The notes below the pieces were generated by a model, which was not told the origin of the DNA, ran no database searches, and saw only the letters and a program-made list of their open reading frames with translations. Shown piece by piece: positions 20,370-29,845 of a DNA stretch of 36,328 nt. Made by a program: the position numbers and the translations under genes. The DNA is from an uncultured Spirochaetaceae bacterium. GTDB taxonomy: Bacteria; Spirochaetota; Spirochaetia; Sphaerochaetales; Sphaerochaetaceae. Position 1 is the stretch's first letter. Every line of letters starts with the position of its first letter. Location: contig CANRIJ010000002.1 of NCBI GenBank assembly GCA_947630635.1, positions 1 through 36,328 of the forward strand. Reading direction: 5' to 3'.

Positions 20370-21710
20370 ATGCGGATAGCCTTTGGTTTTGACATCTTCT
20401 ACCCTGAAACAAACGGTGTCATTACTTCTACTTTGAATTTGGCTAACAACCTGATCCTCAGAGGACACAAGGTCTATTTCTTTGTTCCCTATCACAAGAG
20501 CCTTCAGCATCTTGAAACAATAGGAAATGGAATAAAGCTTGTCAAAATCAAAGGCATGCCATCATATATCTACAAAGGCATGAGAAATATACCTGTCTCT
20601 GGATGGTATATGTATCCCTACCTTCTCAGGTACAAAATCGACATAATCCACAACACATCCCCATGGCTTATGGGCATGTCGCTAAACCATGCTGCCAGAA
20701 GACTCCATATCCCATCAATCGCTACACATCACACACTCATAGATAACCCTATCTATATCAAATATGCCCTAAAGAGCGATGCCCTGTCCTATGCGGCTCA
20801 AGACGCCATTTGGACAGTGGTATTTGCCCCATTTTACAATCTCACATGGATGGCAACTGCCCCAAATAAAGCAACATGCAGACAGGTCCAAGAGAGATTT
20901 CCCGGGCTCGATGTAAGATATGTGTCAAATGGAATCGACATATCAAAATTTGACGAGAATAACCCCATCAAACCTCTTCCAAAGCAAATAGACGAGAGCT
21001 GGCTTGGCGATAAGACTTTTCTATATGTAGGAAGACTTGGATATGAGAAAGCAATTGATGTGGCCTTTGATGCATTCCAGCTTCTTCTAGAGAGAATTCC
21101 AGATGCAAAGTTCATAATCATCGGCAGAGGGCCTGCAGAGGAGATGCTTAAGCGACAAATCAAAAAACTCTCCATTGAAAATAACGTCCTTATGACAGGC
21201 CTCATTCCAAACGATGAGATCATTGGATCAAGACTCTTCTCAAAAGTCGCGGCCTTTGTAACAGCGTCGCTTTCAGAAAACCAGGCAATAACTGTAATAG
21301 AATCGCTCTGCTCAGGCTGCCCGGTAATCTGTGCCGATGTCGAGAATATGCACAATCTCGTTGATGAGAGCCAAGGCTGGTTCTTTGAGGGAGGAAGCGC
21401 AGAGGACCTATCAAAGAAGATGGAATATGTTCTAACTCACAGCGAGGAAAGAGATGAAAAGGCTCTTGCTACAAAGAAATCCCTTCCCCTCTTTGACGGA
21501 AAGAATGTAGCTGCTCAATTTGAGAGAATCTATTTAGACCTACTTGCCATGAAACGCGGCGGCTTCTACGTAAAAAAAGGAAGAGAAAAAGCTGAAAAAT
21601 ACCTCTACAACCCAAAAAAGAAGGGCTACAAGGAAAGAGCTCAGAGGAAATTAGACAGAAAACTCAAAAAAGAGGAAAAGAACTCTAAGAGGAAAAAAGG
21701 AGATAATTAA
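20370..21710 (+). CDS. GT4-family glycosyltransferase (diacylglycerol glucosyltransferase-like)
   Basis: DIFYPETNGVITSTLNLANNLILRGHKV; ATHHTLIDNP; YVSNGIDISKF; FLYVGRLGYEKAIDVAFDA; ENQAITVIESLCSGCPVI. Confidence 0.85.
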   Translation: MRIAFGFDIFYPETNGVITSTLNLANNLILRGHKVYFFVPYHKSLQHLETIGNGIKLVKIKGMPSYIYKGMRNIPVSGWYMYPYLLRYKIDIIHNTSPWLMGMSLNHAARRLHIPSIATHHTLIDNPIYIKYALKSDALSYAAQDAIWTVVFAPFYNLTWMATAPNKATCRQVQERFPGLDVRYVSNGIDISKFDENNPIKPLPKQIDESWLGDKTFLYVGRLGYEKAIDVAFDAFQLLLERIPDAKFIIIGRGPAEEMLKRQIKKLSIENNVLMTGLIPNDEIIGSRLFSKVAAFVTASLSENQAITVIESLCSGCPVICADVENMHNLVDESQGWFFEGGSAEDLSKKMEYVLTHSEERDEKALATKKSLPLFDGKNVAAQFERIYLDLLAMKRGGFYVKKGREKAEKYLYNPKKKGYKERAQRKLDRKLKKEEKNSKRKKGDN

Positions 21711-21714
21711 TCCC

Positions 21715-22755
21715 ATGCCTTTGTCTTTACTCAAAAGCAAAATCGTACAAGAGGACATTCTCTCTATAATAAATGAGGAACTGCCTTTTCACGAATTAAA
21801 GGAAAAGAGATTTCTTATCTCAGGCGCAACGGGATTAATTGGAACATATACTACTCTTGTCCTCACAGAACTAAATAGACAAAAAGATCTATCAATTGAA
21901 ATCAAGGTTCTCACACGAGATTCAGAGAAGGCAAAAAAACATTTCTCTGATGTATCTGAGAAAATTGAATTCTATGAGTCAATAGAGGATATTGATCCAA
22001 ATATTGACTATATACTTGATTTCTCTTCTCCAACCTCCAGCAAATACTTTACAGAGAAACCAGTTGAAACCATGGAGGCTAACATCATCAATCTCTGGTC
22101 TCTATTAGAGCTTGCGCTCGAGTCTGAATCAAAGAAAGTAATCTTCTCTTCCTCCCTAGAGGTCTACGGAAATCAAAATACCCAAGAGCCTTTTAAAGAA
22201 GAATCAGAGCTTCCTGTGAATCCAGCTAGAATCAGAGATTCCTATCCAATATCGAAAATCGCCTCTGAAATGCTCGGAAACTCCTATGCTCATGAATATG
22301 GCATTGATTTTTCCTCAATCCGCTATGCAGGAACCTTTGGGCCATCATCAAATATAAAGACGAATGAAAGATTTATAAACGATTTCATCAGAAAAGCCTA
22401 TTCTGGCGAAGATATAGTCTTAAAGACAGAGGGGAAGACAAAAAAACAGCTCTTATATCTATCAGATGCCATCACTGCCCTTTTCTATGTGCTTTTCTTC
22501 TCAGAGAAGGGCGAAAGCTATAATGCTGCAGACATGGCCTCTTTAATGTCTATCAAAGAGACAGCCGAGATGATAATCAAAGTCTCCAAAAGCAATTCAA
22601 AGGTACTGGTATCAAAAGAAAACACAGATTATTTTCCCAAGGAGCATATTACAGAGATGGATACCTCAAAGCTAAGAGACCTCGGCTGGACTGTTAAAGT
22701 ATCCCCAAGAGAGATGTTCTCAAGACTCATAGGCTTTCTTGAAGAATACAAATGA
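21715..22755 (+). CDS. NAD-dependent epimerase/dehydratase (extended SDR)
   Basis: FLISGATGLIGTYTT; VIFSSSLEVYGN; YPISKIASEML (YxxxK); SIRYAGTFGP. Confidence 0.85.
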   Translation: MPLSLLKSKIVQEDILSIINEELPFHELKEKRFLISGATGLIGTYTTLVLTELNRQKDLSIEIKVLTRDSEKAKKHFSDVSEKIEFYESIEDIDPNIDYILDFSSPTSSKYFTEKPVETMEANIINLWSLLELALESESKKVIFSSSLEVYGNQNTQEPFKEESELPVNPARIRDSYPISKIASEMLGNSYAHEYGIDFSSIRYAGTFGPSSNIKTNERFINDFIRKAYSGEDIVLKTEGKTKKQLLYLSDAITALFYVLFFSEKGESYNAADMASLMSIKETAEMIIKVSKSNSKVLVSKENTDYFPKEHITEMDTSKLRDLGWTVKVSPREMFSRLIGFLEEYK

Positions 22756-22808
22756 CACAAGATTGACTGGGTAGACAAAACCTCTATTAACTTCTAACCT
22801 AAAGCCCT

Positions 22809-23498
22809 ATGAACAAGGTACCGGAAAACCCTTCAAAAAACCGGATTGACAGCTCATTTTCCCTAATAGCTGTATCTGCGGTTCTAATCACACTCTATCT
22901 AACTGCAAACCTAATGGCAGTTAAGATAATCAGAGTCGGATCTGTATCGATCTTCGATGCAGGAACAATCACATTCCCATTTGCATTCATGCTTGGAGAT
23001 GTTCTCTCTGAGATATGGGGCTTCAAAATTGCCAAGAGAGTCATATTCCTCTCTTTTCTATGCAATATAATCCTAGTTCTCTTCACTGGACTGGGAATTT
23101 TTCTCCCATACCCAGACTATATGGAGAGCGTGCAGCAGGGCTACATTACAGTCTTTGGCTATGTGCCAAGAATAGTTATTGCATCCTTGATATCCTTCTT
23201 GGCAGGAGAGCTGATAAATGCAAAGGTCCTAGTGGTCATGAAAGAAAAGAGCAAAGATGGAAAACTGCTCTTTTTGAGAACCATAGGCTCTTCTGTTGTA
23301 GGATATGCAGTTGATACTACCCTATTTGTCGTTATTGCATTCATTGGCACCTCCCCCCTATCAGAGATATGGTCCATGATTTGGATACAGTACCTGGCAA
23401 AGCTCCTAATCGAGGCAACTCTCGGCACTCCTATGGCATATCTCCTGGTTTGGAAGCTCAAAAAGAAAGAGGCGCTTTCGTTGACACCAAATAGCTGA
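22809..23498 (+). CDS. yhhQ: Queuosine precursor transporter, YhhQ/VUT family
   Basis: LITLYLTANLMAVKII...FDAGTITFPFAFMLGDVLSEIWGFKIAKRVI is the family signature. Confidence 0.8.
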   Translation: MNKVPENPSKNRIDSSFSLIAVSAVLITLYLTANLMAVKIIRVGSVSIFDAGTITFPFAFMLGDVLSEIWGFKIAKRVIFLSFLCNIILVLFTGLGIFLPYPDYMESVQQGYITVFGYVPRIVIASLISFLAGELINAKVLVVMKEKSKDGKLLFLRTIGSSVVGYAVDTTLFVVIAFIGTSPLSEIWSMIWIQYLAKLLIEATLGTPMAYLLVWKLKKKEALSLTPNS

Positions 23499-23556
23499 TA
23501 TGGTAGTTTTTTAAGTGCTGTTTTTGCAAAAACATATTGGTTAAAAGAGGTAAATC

Positions 23557-25095
23557 ATGTCTTCAAAAGACAAGGAAACACAGGTTACTTTAAGCACGGG
23601 GATCGATGAGGTTAAAACCCCCAGTGGAAAGAGCAAAAAACCTGGATCCAAAAAAGTGAGAAAATCATTTGGCTGGTTCATCGGAGTTCTTGTTCTGATT
23701 GTCATATCAATCATGTTCATTATTCCTGCAACTGCATTCAATACATCTCCAAGCAAGATAGTATTCGGAAAATACGATGGCCAGGATATTGCACTTGAGA
23801 ACGGAAACTTCTTCTACAATCAGCTGAATACAATCGCAGAGATGTATTCTCAGCAGTATAACGGAGCCGTTCCAACTGCCCTCTATCCCTCAATCTACTA
23901 TCAGGCATTCCAGAATGGAGCTATCTATACTGCAATCAATAGAATGGCTGAGAAGGCAAAGATTGAGTCTACAACAGAGACTGTGCAGGAGGCTGTCCTC
24001 GAGAGTGGCTATTGGAACAACAGCGAGACTGGGGCCTTTGACGTAGATAGATACAATAGTGCAACAAAAGGCGAGAAAGACTACGTTGCAAGATACTTCG
24101 ATATGCTCGTCCCATATACGACAGTCATTGATGATGCTCAGTCTGCAAAGCTGAGCGAGGGAGAGATTTCATTCATCAGAGGACTCTCCTCCACTCCAAA
24201 GAGCTTTGAATACCTGATTATCGACAGCTCAAAGATTGATGATGAAAGCGTTAGGGAATATGCGAATCTCAATATGGCTCCATTTATGAAGGCAGAGGTA
24301 TCACCGCTTAACTACACTTCGGAGGATGAGGCCCAGAGTGCCTATGACTCAATAGCAAATGGCACTATCACATTTGAGGAGGCCGAAGAGTCATCAATTG
24401 ATCCAACTGGAATCACAAACAATACTCCATACATGCTATATGAATTTGAGAATCTAATTGGCCAGGAAAATGCCGACTCAGTCTTTGACAGCTCAATTGG
24501 CTCAGTCTTTGGACCATATAGCGTTAACGGCGTATGGACTCTCTACAGACTCGACACTCTTCCCTCTGAGCCCGACTTGAATGATGCTGATACCCTCGAT
24601 CTCATAAGAGACTACATGGACCAGAACGACAGAGAGATAGTCGAGGAGAAGCTTGGCGCGCTAGCAGATGAGATCTACGCGGCAGCTCTTGAAGACTTCG
24701 ATAAGGCCGAGAGCGACTATGGTCTACTCACCGGCTCTGCTCTCAACGTTTCTGAGAACCCAGGAAATTCATCTTTCATCTACTCACTTACCATGGCAGA
24801 TGTAAGAAGATACCTTTCTACTATGGCAGAAAACGATGACTTCTCTATCAGCCTCTTCAACATGGAGAGCGGAGATGTCATGAAGCCGGTTCTTGTCGAT
24901 GGCGCATACATCATCACAAGGGCACTTGAATCAACTGGCGTCTCTCCGCTATTGAATGCAGTCACATCATCCTACCAAGACTATGCTGGAACAATGGCTG
25001 TGTCAGACTTTGAGGACTCTGTTATGAGATCAAACCTCTTGGAAGACAGATTCGCAGAAGCCCTATCCAGGTACGTAATAGGAAATGTACAATAA
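23557..25095 (+). CDS. Membrane-anchored periplasmic chaperone, PpiD/SurA-like
   Basis: Lys-rich cytoplasmic N-term, single TM (FIGVLVLIVISIMFIIPATAF), then SurA-N-like and parvulin-like regions; SD AGAGG. Confidence 0.6.
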   Translation: MSSKDKETQVTLSTGIDEVKTPSGKSKKPGSKKVRKSFGWFIGVLVLIVISIMFIIPATAFNTSPSKIVFGKYDGQDIALENGNFFYNQLNTIAEMYSQQYNGAVPTALYPSIYYQAFQNGAIYTAINRMAEKAKIESTTETVQEAVLESGYWNNSETGAFDVDRYNSATKGEKDYVARYFDMLVPYTTVIDDAQSAKLSEGEISFIRGLSSTPKSFEYLIIDSSKIDDESVREYANLNMAPFMKAEVSPLNYTSEDEAQSAYDSIANGTITFEEAEESSIDPTGITNNTPYMLYEFENLIGQENADSVFDSSIGSVFGPYSVNGVWTLYRLDTLPSEPDLNDADTLDLIRDYMDQNDREIVEEKLGALADEIYAAALEDFDKAESDYGLLTGSALNVSENPGNSSFIYSLTMADVRRYLSTMAENDDFSISLFNMESGDVMKPVLVDGAYIITRALESTGVSPLLNAVTSSYQDYAGTMAVSDFEDSVMRSNLLEDRFAEALSRYVIGNVQ

Positions 25096-25099
25096 AGAG

Positions 25100-25127
25100 A
25101 ATTGGGTGCGCGGCACCCAATTTTTTT
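25100..25127 (+). terminator. Rho-independent terminator
   Basis: Perfect 10-bp stem AATTGGGTGC-GCG-GCACCCAATT followed by a T-run. Confidence 0.92.
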
Positions 25128-25149
25128 ATACCTTTGCTATCATATAAAA

Positions 25150-26190
25150 ATGGAAAGAGAGATCAGAGAAGAGACAGAGCTTCTCAAAAGTAATGGCGAA
25201 TTAACAGTCGAGGGCTGGGCGAGAAAGCCTTTCTGGAAGTACGACAGAAGCAAAATCAAGGCGAGTCTCTATAGAATAAAAGAATGGGACTACTACGCAA
25301 TAATCAATGAGGAGAGAGAGTTCGCTATAGGAATAACCTACTCCGATTTGGGCTATGCCTCACTCTACTCTATTGCATTTGTTGACTATAAGAGCGGCAA
25401 ATTCTCTGAGAAATCCAATATAAAGGCTCTAACTAGGCATAAGACAGGACTCCTTCCAAGCCCAGATTTAGACGGTGGCCTCACATATACAAAGGATGAT
25501 ATGACATTCTCCATAATCAAAAAGGGAGAAAAGAGAAGAATAATCGCAATGCTTCCAAGCTTCAGGCTCCCAGATGGGAGAATAGGACTAAAACTCGATT
25601 TGGCACTAATCGAAGGACACGGCACAGAGTCGATTAATATTGCAACAAGCTGGAAGGAAAACAGAAAGTGCTTCTATTACAATGAGAAGCTCAATCCAAT
25701 GAAAGCAGAGGGCATAGTCTGGCTATCAAGCGAAAAGATAGAGCTGAAAAAGAGATCTTACGGAGTTCTCGATTGGGGACGCGGGAGATGGACACGAGAG
25801 AACACTTGGTACTGGGGCTCTCTTTCTGGAAATGATGGCGATAGGCTCTGGGGAATAAACCTCGGCTATGGCTTTTCTGACAGAACCCCAGCTAGTGAGA
25901 ACGCAATAATCTATGACGGAAAGGCAAATAAGCTCAATCTCGTAGAGTTTGACTATCCAGAGGATTATACTAGTCGCCCATGGCTTATAAAAGACAATGA
26001 GGGACGCCTATTTCTCGAGATGAAACCCAAAGTAAACAGAAAGAGCGACTTCAATATTCTTGGCGCGATCAAGAGCGACCAGAATCAGGTATTTGGAATT
26101 ATAAATGGCTGGTTCCTGCTCGATAGCGGCGAAAAGATCTCAGTCGATAACTCATATGGCTTTTTTGAGAAGGTCTACAATAAGTGGTAG
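25150..26190 (+). CDS. DUF2804 family protein
   Basis: YGVLDWGRGRWTRENTWYWGSLSG motif; ATG 25150 chosen because ORF-track start 25102 lies inside the terminator. Confidence 0.75.
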   Translation: MEREIREETELLKSNGELTVEGWARKPFWKYDRSKIKASLYRIKEWDYYAIINEEREFAIGITYSDLGYASLYSIAFVDYKSGKFSEKSNIKALTRHKTGLLPSPDLDGGLTYTKDDMTFSIIKKGEKRRIIAMLPSFRLPDGRIGLKLDLALIEGHGTESINIATSWKENRKCFYYNEKLNPMKAEGIVWLSSEKIELKKRSYGVLDWGRGRWTRENTWYWGSLSGNDGDRLWGINLGYGFSDRTPASENAIIYDGKANKLNLVEFDYPEDYTSRPWLIKDNEGRLFLEMKPKVNRKSDFNILGAIKSDQNQVFGIINGWFLLDSGEKISVDNSYGFFEKVYNKW

Positions 26191-26374
26191 AGCCAGTTTG
26201 CACCATTTGACAAAATTCCATTACTCATATCAAATAGAGAGCATCTGAATCGAAATCATCCTTTATTCGCTCTCTTTACCAAGAGCGAGAAATAAGGCGT
26301 AAATACTTTAATATCAAAGGATTGCTTGAAGGCAGGCATTTCTATGATTAAACTTTGAGTAAGAAGGAATCAAA

Positions 26375-28309
26375 ATGGAAGACCTTAAGGATTTTAGAGA
26401 TCTGGGACTATCTGAGAAAACCATTGACGCCCTAAGAAAGAAGGGTTTTGAAGAACCCACCGAGATACAGAAAAAGACCATACCGCTCCTTTTGACGGAG
26501 GGAACAGAGGTTGTAGGTCAGGCTCAGACTGGAACTGGAAAGACAGCGGCATTCGCACTTCCAATAATCGAGACTGTAAGCGAAGAGAATAAGAACGTAC
26601 AGGCGCTGATTCTATGCCCTACTCGTGAGCTTGCCCTTCAGGTTGCTGAGGAGATCAACAGCCTCAAGGGAGATAGAAAGCTAGAGATCATACCAATCTA
26701 TGGCGGCGCATCAATGGAAGTGCAGCTGAGAAGACTCAGACGAGGAGTACAGATTGTAGTCGGAACACCAGGAAGGATACTCGACCATATCAACAGAGGC
26801 TCATTAAAGCTTGACGACTTGGAGTTCATGGTACTCGATGAGGCTGATGAGATGCTCGATATGGGCTTTATCGAAGATATAGAAGAGGTATTGAAGGCAG
26901 TTCCAGAGGAAAAGAGAATGCTCCTCTTCTCTGCAACTATTCCTCCTGAGATCGAAAAGCTATCTCAGAAGTTCATGAAGAATCCGATAATCATCAGAAC
27001 TCAGAAGGTAGACACAGCAACACCCCAGGCAGACCAGATATATTTTGAGGTAAAAGAGTCAGATAAGATCGAGGCTCTATCAAGGATAATAGACAGAGAC
27101 CCCGATTTCTATGGAATAGTATTCTGCAGAACAAAGCTCCAGTGCGATGAGGTTGCATCCAAGCTGCAGGCAAGAGGATACGATGCTGAGGCTCTCCACG
27201 GCGACCTATCTCAGAGAGAGAGGGAGCAGATACTGAAAAAACTCAAAGAGAGACAGATAAGAATCCTCGTTGCAACCGATGTTGCTGCCCGTGGACTCGA
27301 TATCAAGGACCTCACACATATAATCAACTATGCTCTTCCACAGGACCCGGAGATCTACATTCATAGAGTCGGAAGAACCGGCAGAGCTGGCAGAACAGGC
27401 ACTGCAATCACCTTCATAACTCCATCTGAGGCTAGAAAATTCTCCTATATCAAGAAAGTCGCCCGCTCGGAGATAAGAAAAGAAGAGGTGCCTACTGCAC
27501 AGGAGGTCATTGAGACAAAGAGGCAGAGAATAAAGGAAGAACTTGAGGAAGCACTGGATAAGAGCGCAAGCGATGACTATGAAAAGCTTGCAAAAGAGCT
27601 CCTTGAAGGCAAGGATCCAGAGAATGCCATAGCTTCGCTTTTGGAGTACTTCTACAAAGGAGAGCTTGATAAGAGCCAATACAGAGACATATCCGTTGGA
27701 TCCTCTAAGGACAGAAAATCAAGAAGAGAGAGGGAGAAAGAGAGAGACAGGGAGCCTAGAGCGGAGAGAGACAGAAGCGAGAGACATTACGACTCTGGAC
27801 TCGATAGCGAAGGCTACACAAGGCTCTTCATCGCCAAGGGAAGAAGAGATGGGCTATCTAAGCGCGAACTCTTAGACTTCATCGAGGAAGAGGCACATAT
27901 CGACTCCAGAGACCTACATAACCTTGAGGTCATGGATGAGTTCTCCTTTGTCAATGCCCCATATGATGTTGCGGAGAAGATTCTCAGAACATTTGAGGAC
28001 AAGAATACGGCAAAGCCTCTTGTTGAGAAGGCAAATAATCCCGATATCAGACCAAATAAGAGAAAGGGCGATAGCCCAAGACAGAAGAAAGAGGCGCTCT
28101 TTAAAAAGCAGAGCGAAGAGCGAAAGAGAGAGGAAAGGGAGAGACAGAGACAGAGAGACAGATATCCCGATGATGAATACAGAAGAGACCTTGAGTGGTA
28201 TGAGAAGGCAATGAGAAGCTCAAAAGGCTCTAGGTCGACTCCCGGATCCTCAAGCAGAAAGAAGAGCGCTATCAAGTCAAAGAACAAGACAAGAAGAGGA
28301 AGAAGATGA
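26375..28309 (+). CDS. DEAD-box ATP-dependent RNA helicase with DbpA-type RNA-binding domain and charged C-terminal tail
   Basis: AQTGTGKTA, PTRELALQ, VLDEADEML, SATI, HRVGRTGRAGRTG; C-term YTRLFIAKGRRDGLSKRELLDFI; SD AAGGA. Confidence 0.93.
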   Translation: MEDLKDFRDLGLSEKTIDALRKKGFEEPTEIQKKTIPLLLTEGTEVVGQAQTGTGKTAAFALPIIETVSEENKNVQALILCPTRELALQVAEEINSLKGDRKLEIIPIYGGASMEVQLRRLRRGVQIVVGTPGRILDHINRGSLKLDDLEFMVLDEADEMLDMGFIEDIEEVLKAVPEEKRMLLFSATIPPEIEKLSQKFMKNPIIIRTQKVDTATPQADQIYFEVKESDKIEALSRIIDRDPDFYGIVFCRTKLQCDEVASKLQARGYDAEALHGDLSQREREQILKKLKERQIRILVATDVAARGLDIKDLTHIINYALPQDPEIYIHRVGRTGRAGRTGTAITFITPSEARKFSYIKKVARSEIRKEEVPTAQEVIETKRQRIKEELEEALDKSASDDYEKLAKELLEGKDPENAIASLLEYFYKGELDKSQYRDISVGSSKDRKSRREREKERDREPRAERDRSERHYDSGLDSEGYTRLFIAKGRRDGLSKRELLDFIEEEAHIDSRDLHNLEVMDEFSFVNAPYDVAEKILRTFEDKNTAKPLVEKANNPDIRPNKRKGDSPRQKKEALFKKQSEERKREERERQRQRDRYPDDEYRRDLEWYEKAMRSSKGSRSTPGSSSRKKSAIKSKNKTRRGRR

Positions 28310-29403
28310 GAAAATTCGACTTCTTGGTAGTGGGCTCAGGCCTCTTTGGAGCAACTTTCAGCTACATAATGAATCAAAGGGGCTACTCCACTCTGATTGT
28401 CGAAAAGAGAGACCATATCGGTGGAAATATCTACACCGAAAAGCGAGATGGCATTAATATCCATCGATATGGCGCTCATATCTTCCATACCTCAAGCGAC
28501 AAGGCCTGGGATTTTATAAGAGAGTTTGCAGTCTTCTCTCCCTTTATCAATTCGCCTATTGCAAATTACAAAGGCGAAATCTACAACCTTCCATTCAATA
28601 TGAATACATTCTCCAAGATGTGGGGAATACTGAGGCCAGAAGAGGCGAAGAGAATAATCGAAGAGCAGAGAAAAGAGGTGACTCCTCCAATTGACAATCT
28701 CGAGAAACAGGCAATATCGCTTGTTGGAAGGGATATCTATGAAAAGCTTATCAAGGGCTACACGGAAAAGCAGTGGGGGCGAGACTTGAAAAGCCTCCCT
28801 CCTGAGATCATAAAGCGTCTTCCCGTCAGATTCACCTACGACAACAACTACTTCAATGACACCTATCAGGGAATTCCACTTGGTGGATACACCAAGATAA
28901 TCGAAAAGATGATTGAAAAGTCTTCGCTTGAACTCAGCACCGACTATATCGAAAACAAGAGCGAACTCGATAAAATGGCAGATAGAGTTCTCTATACGGG
29001 CGAGCTTGATAGGCTCTTTGGCTACTCTCTTGGCCGCTTGGAATTCAGGTCTGTACGATTTGAAGATGAGAAGTACGAGACTGATAACTATCAGGGTGTG
29101 GCTGTCATGAATTACACAGACCGAGAGACACCCTACACAAGAAGCATTGAGCATAGACACTTTGAGAAGACAGACTCAAAGGTAACCTGGGTGAGCCGCG
29201 AATACTCTGTGGACTACTCTTTTACAGGAGAGCCCTACTATCCAATAAACGACGAGAAAAACAATAGCCTCCAAGAGCGCTATGTGGAGCTTGCAAAAAA
29301 TGATAAGCGCCTCATACTTGGCGGGCGCTTAGCAACATATAAATACTACGATATGGATAAGACAATACTCGAATCCATTAAAACAGCAGATTCGCTCTCC
29401 TAA
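28306..29403 (+). CDS. glf: UDP-galactopyranose mutase
   Basis: DFLVVGSGLFGATFSYIMNQRGYSTLIVEKRDHIGGNIYTEKRDGINIHRYGAHIFHTS; ATGA overlap with helicase stop. Confidence 0.93.
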   Translation: MRKFDFLVVGSGLFGATFSYIMNQRGYSTLIVEKRDHIGGNIYTEKRDGINIHRYGAHIFHTSSDKAWDFIREFAVFSPFINSPIANYKGEIYNLPFNMNTFSKMWGILRPEEAKRIIEEQRKEVTPPIDNLEKQAISLVGRDIYEKLIKGYTEKQWGRDLKSLPPEIIKRLPVRFTYDNNYFNDTYQGIPLGGYTKIIEKMIEKSSLELSTDYIENKSELDKMADRVLYTGELDRLFGYSLGRLEFRSVRFEDEKYETDNYQGVAVMNYTDRETPYTRSIEHRHFEKTDSKVTWVSREYSVDYSFTGEPYYPINDEKNNSLQERYVELAKNDKRLILGGRLATYKYYDMDKTILESIKTADSLS

Positions 29404-29735
29404 AGATGAGTATGATCATCATACTTCATCGATAGGCTCTTTCTCATAAAGCCATTTTCCTTTTTGAGCATTTTTGATCCCCTAGTGATCTTACAGAGGC
29501 TCATATTCCTCTGACTTGCAATCTCCCTCTGGCTTTTGCCCTTATAAAGGTCATCCATCAATAGGTATCGATCAACCAAATCCAGAAGTTCCCGCTCAGT
29601 AAGCAGGTCATCAAGCATCGCTCTCATCTCATCAAGATCCGTCACTGAGCACATAAGGTCGAGAATATCGTCTAATGCCCCCTTCTCTTCCTCTGTCATC
29701 TCCCTTATTGGTCTCTTGCCTCTCTTTTTCTCCAT
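29400..29735 (-). CDS. TrpR/YerC-YecD family HTH regulator
   Basis: LLTERELLDLVDRYLLMDDLYKGKSQREIASQRNMSLCKITRGSKMLKKENGFM matches the Trp-repressor helix-turn-helix. Confidence 0.8.
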   Translation of the reverse strand: MEKKRGKRPIREMTEEEKGALDDILDLMCSVTDLDEMRAMLDDLLTERELLDLVDRYLLMDDLYKGKSQREIASQRNMSLCKITRGSKMLKKENGFMRKSLSMKYDDHTHL

Positions 29736-29752
29736 ATAAAACCTCTAATGCG

Positions 29753-29758
29753 ATTATA
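29753..29758 (-). promoter_or_regulatory. Putative -10 TATAAT of the TrpR-family gene
   Basis: rc of attata; AGAGG SD between it and ATG 29735. Confidence 0.5.
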
Positions 29759-29766
29759 TTGCCCCT

Positions 29767-29787
29767 AATTTTGCCTATGGCCAAATT
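29767..29787. promoter_or_regulatory. Imperfect palindrome, candidate operator
   Basis: AATTTTGCC-TAT-GGCCAAATT, 8/9 paired positions, just upstream of the predicted TATAAT. Confidence 0.4.
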
Positions 29788-29845
29788 GAGAGACACAAAA
29801 ACAAAATAAGACTCGTTTTGCTGAAATCTGTTAAAAATTTTATCA

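Noticed and set aside
20834-21355. 173-aa minus-strand ORF inside the GT4 gene
   Set aside because: Antisense to conserved glycosyltransferase motifs; no family resemblance.
22772-22800. TAGACA-17-TAACCT, 8 nt before the yhhQ ATG
   Set aside because: Fits the leaderless spacing but the -10 matches consensus at only 3 of 6; not counted as support.
25102-25149. ORF-track N-terminal extension of the DUF2804 gene
   Set aside because: Lies within the terminator hairpin and U-tract; ATG 25150 is a better start.
27814-28287. 157-aa minus-strand ORF opposite the helicase tail
   Set aside because: Leu/Ser-rich translation (LSLCLCLSLSSLF) is the complement of the purine-rich repeat tract.
28492-29160. 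222-aa minus-strand ORF inside glf
   Set aside because: Antisense shadow of a well-conserved glf frame; no recognisable motifs or start signals.
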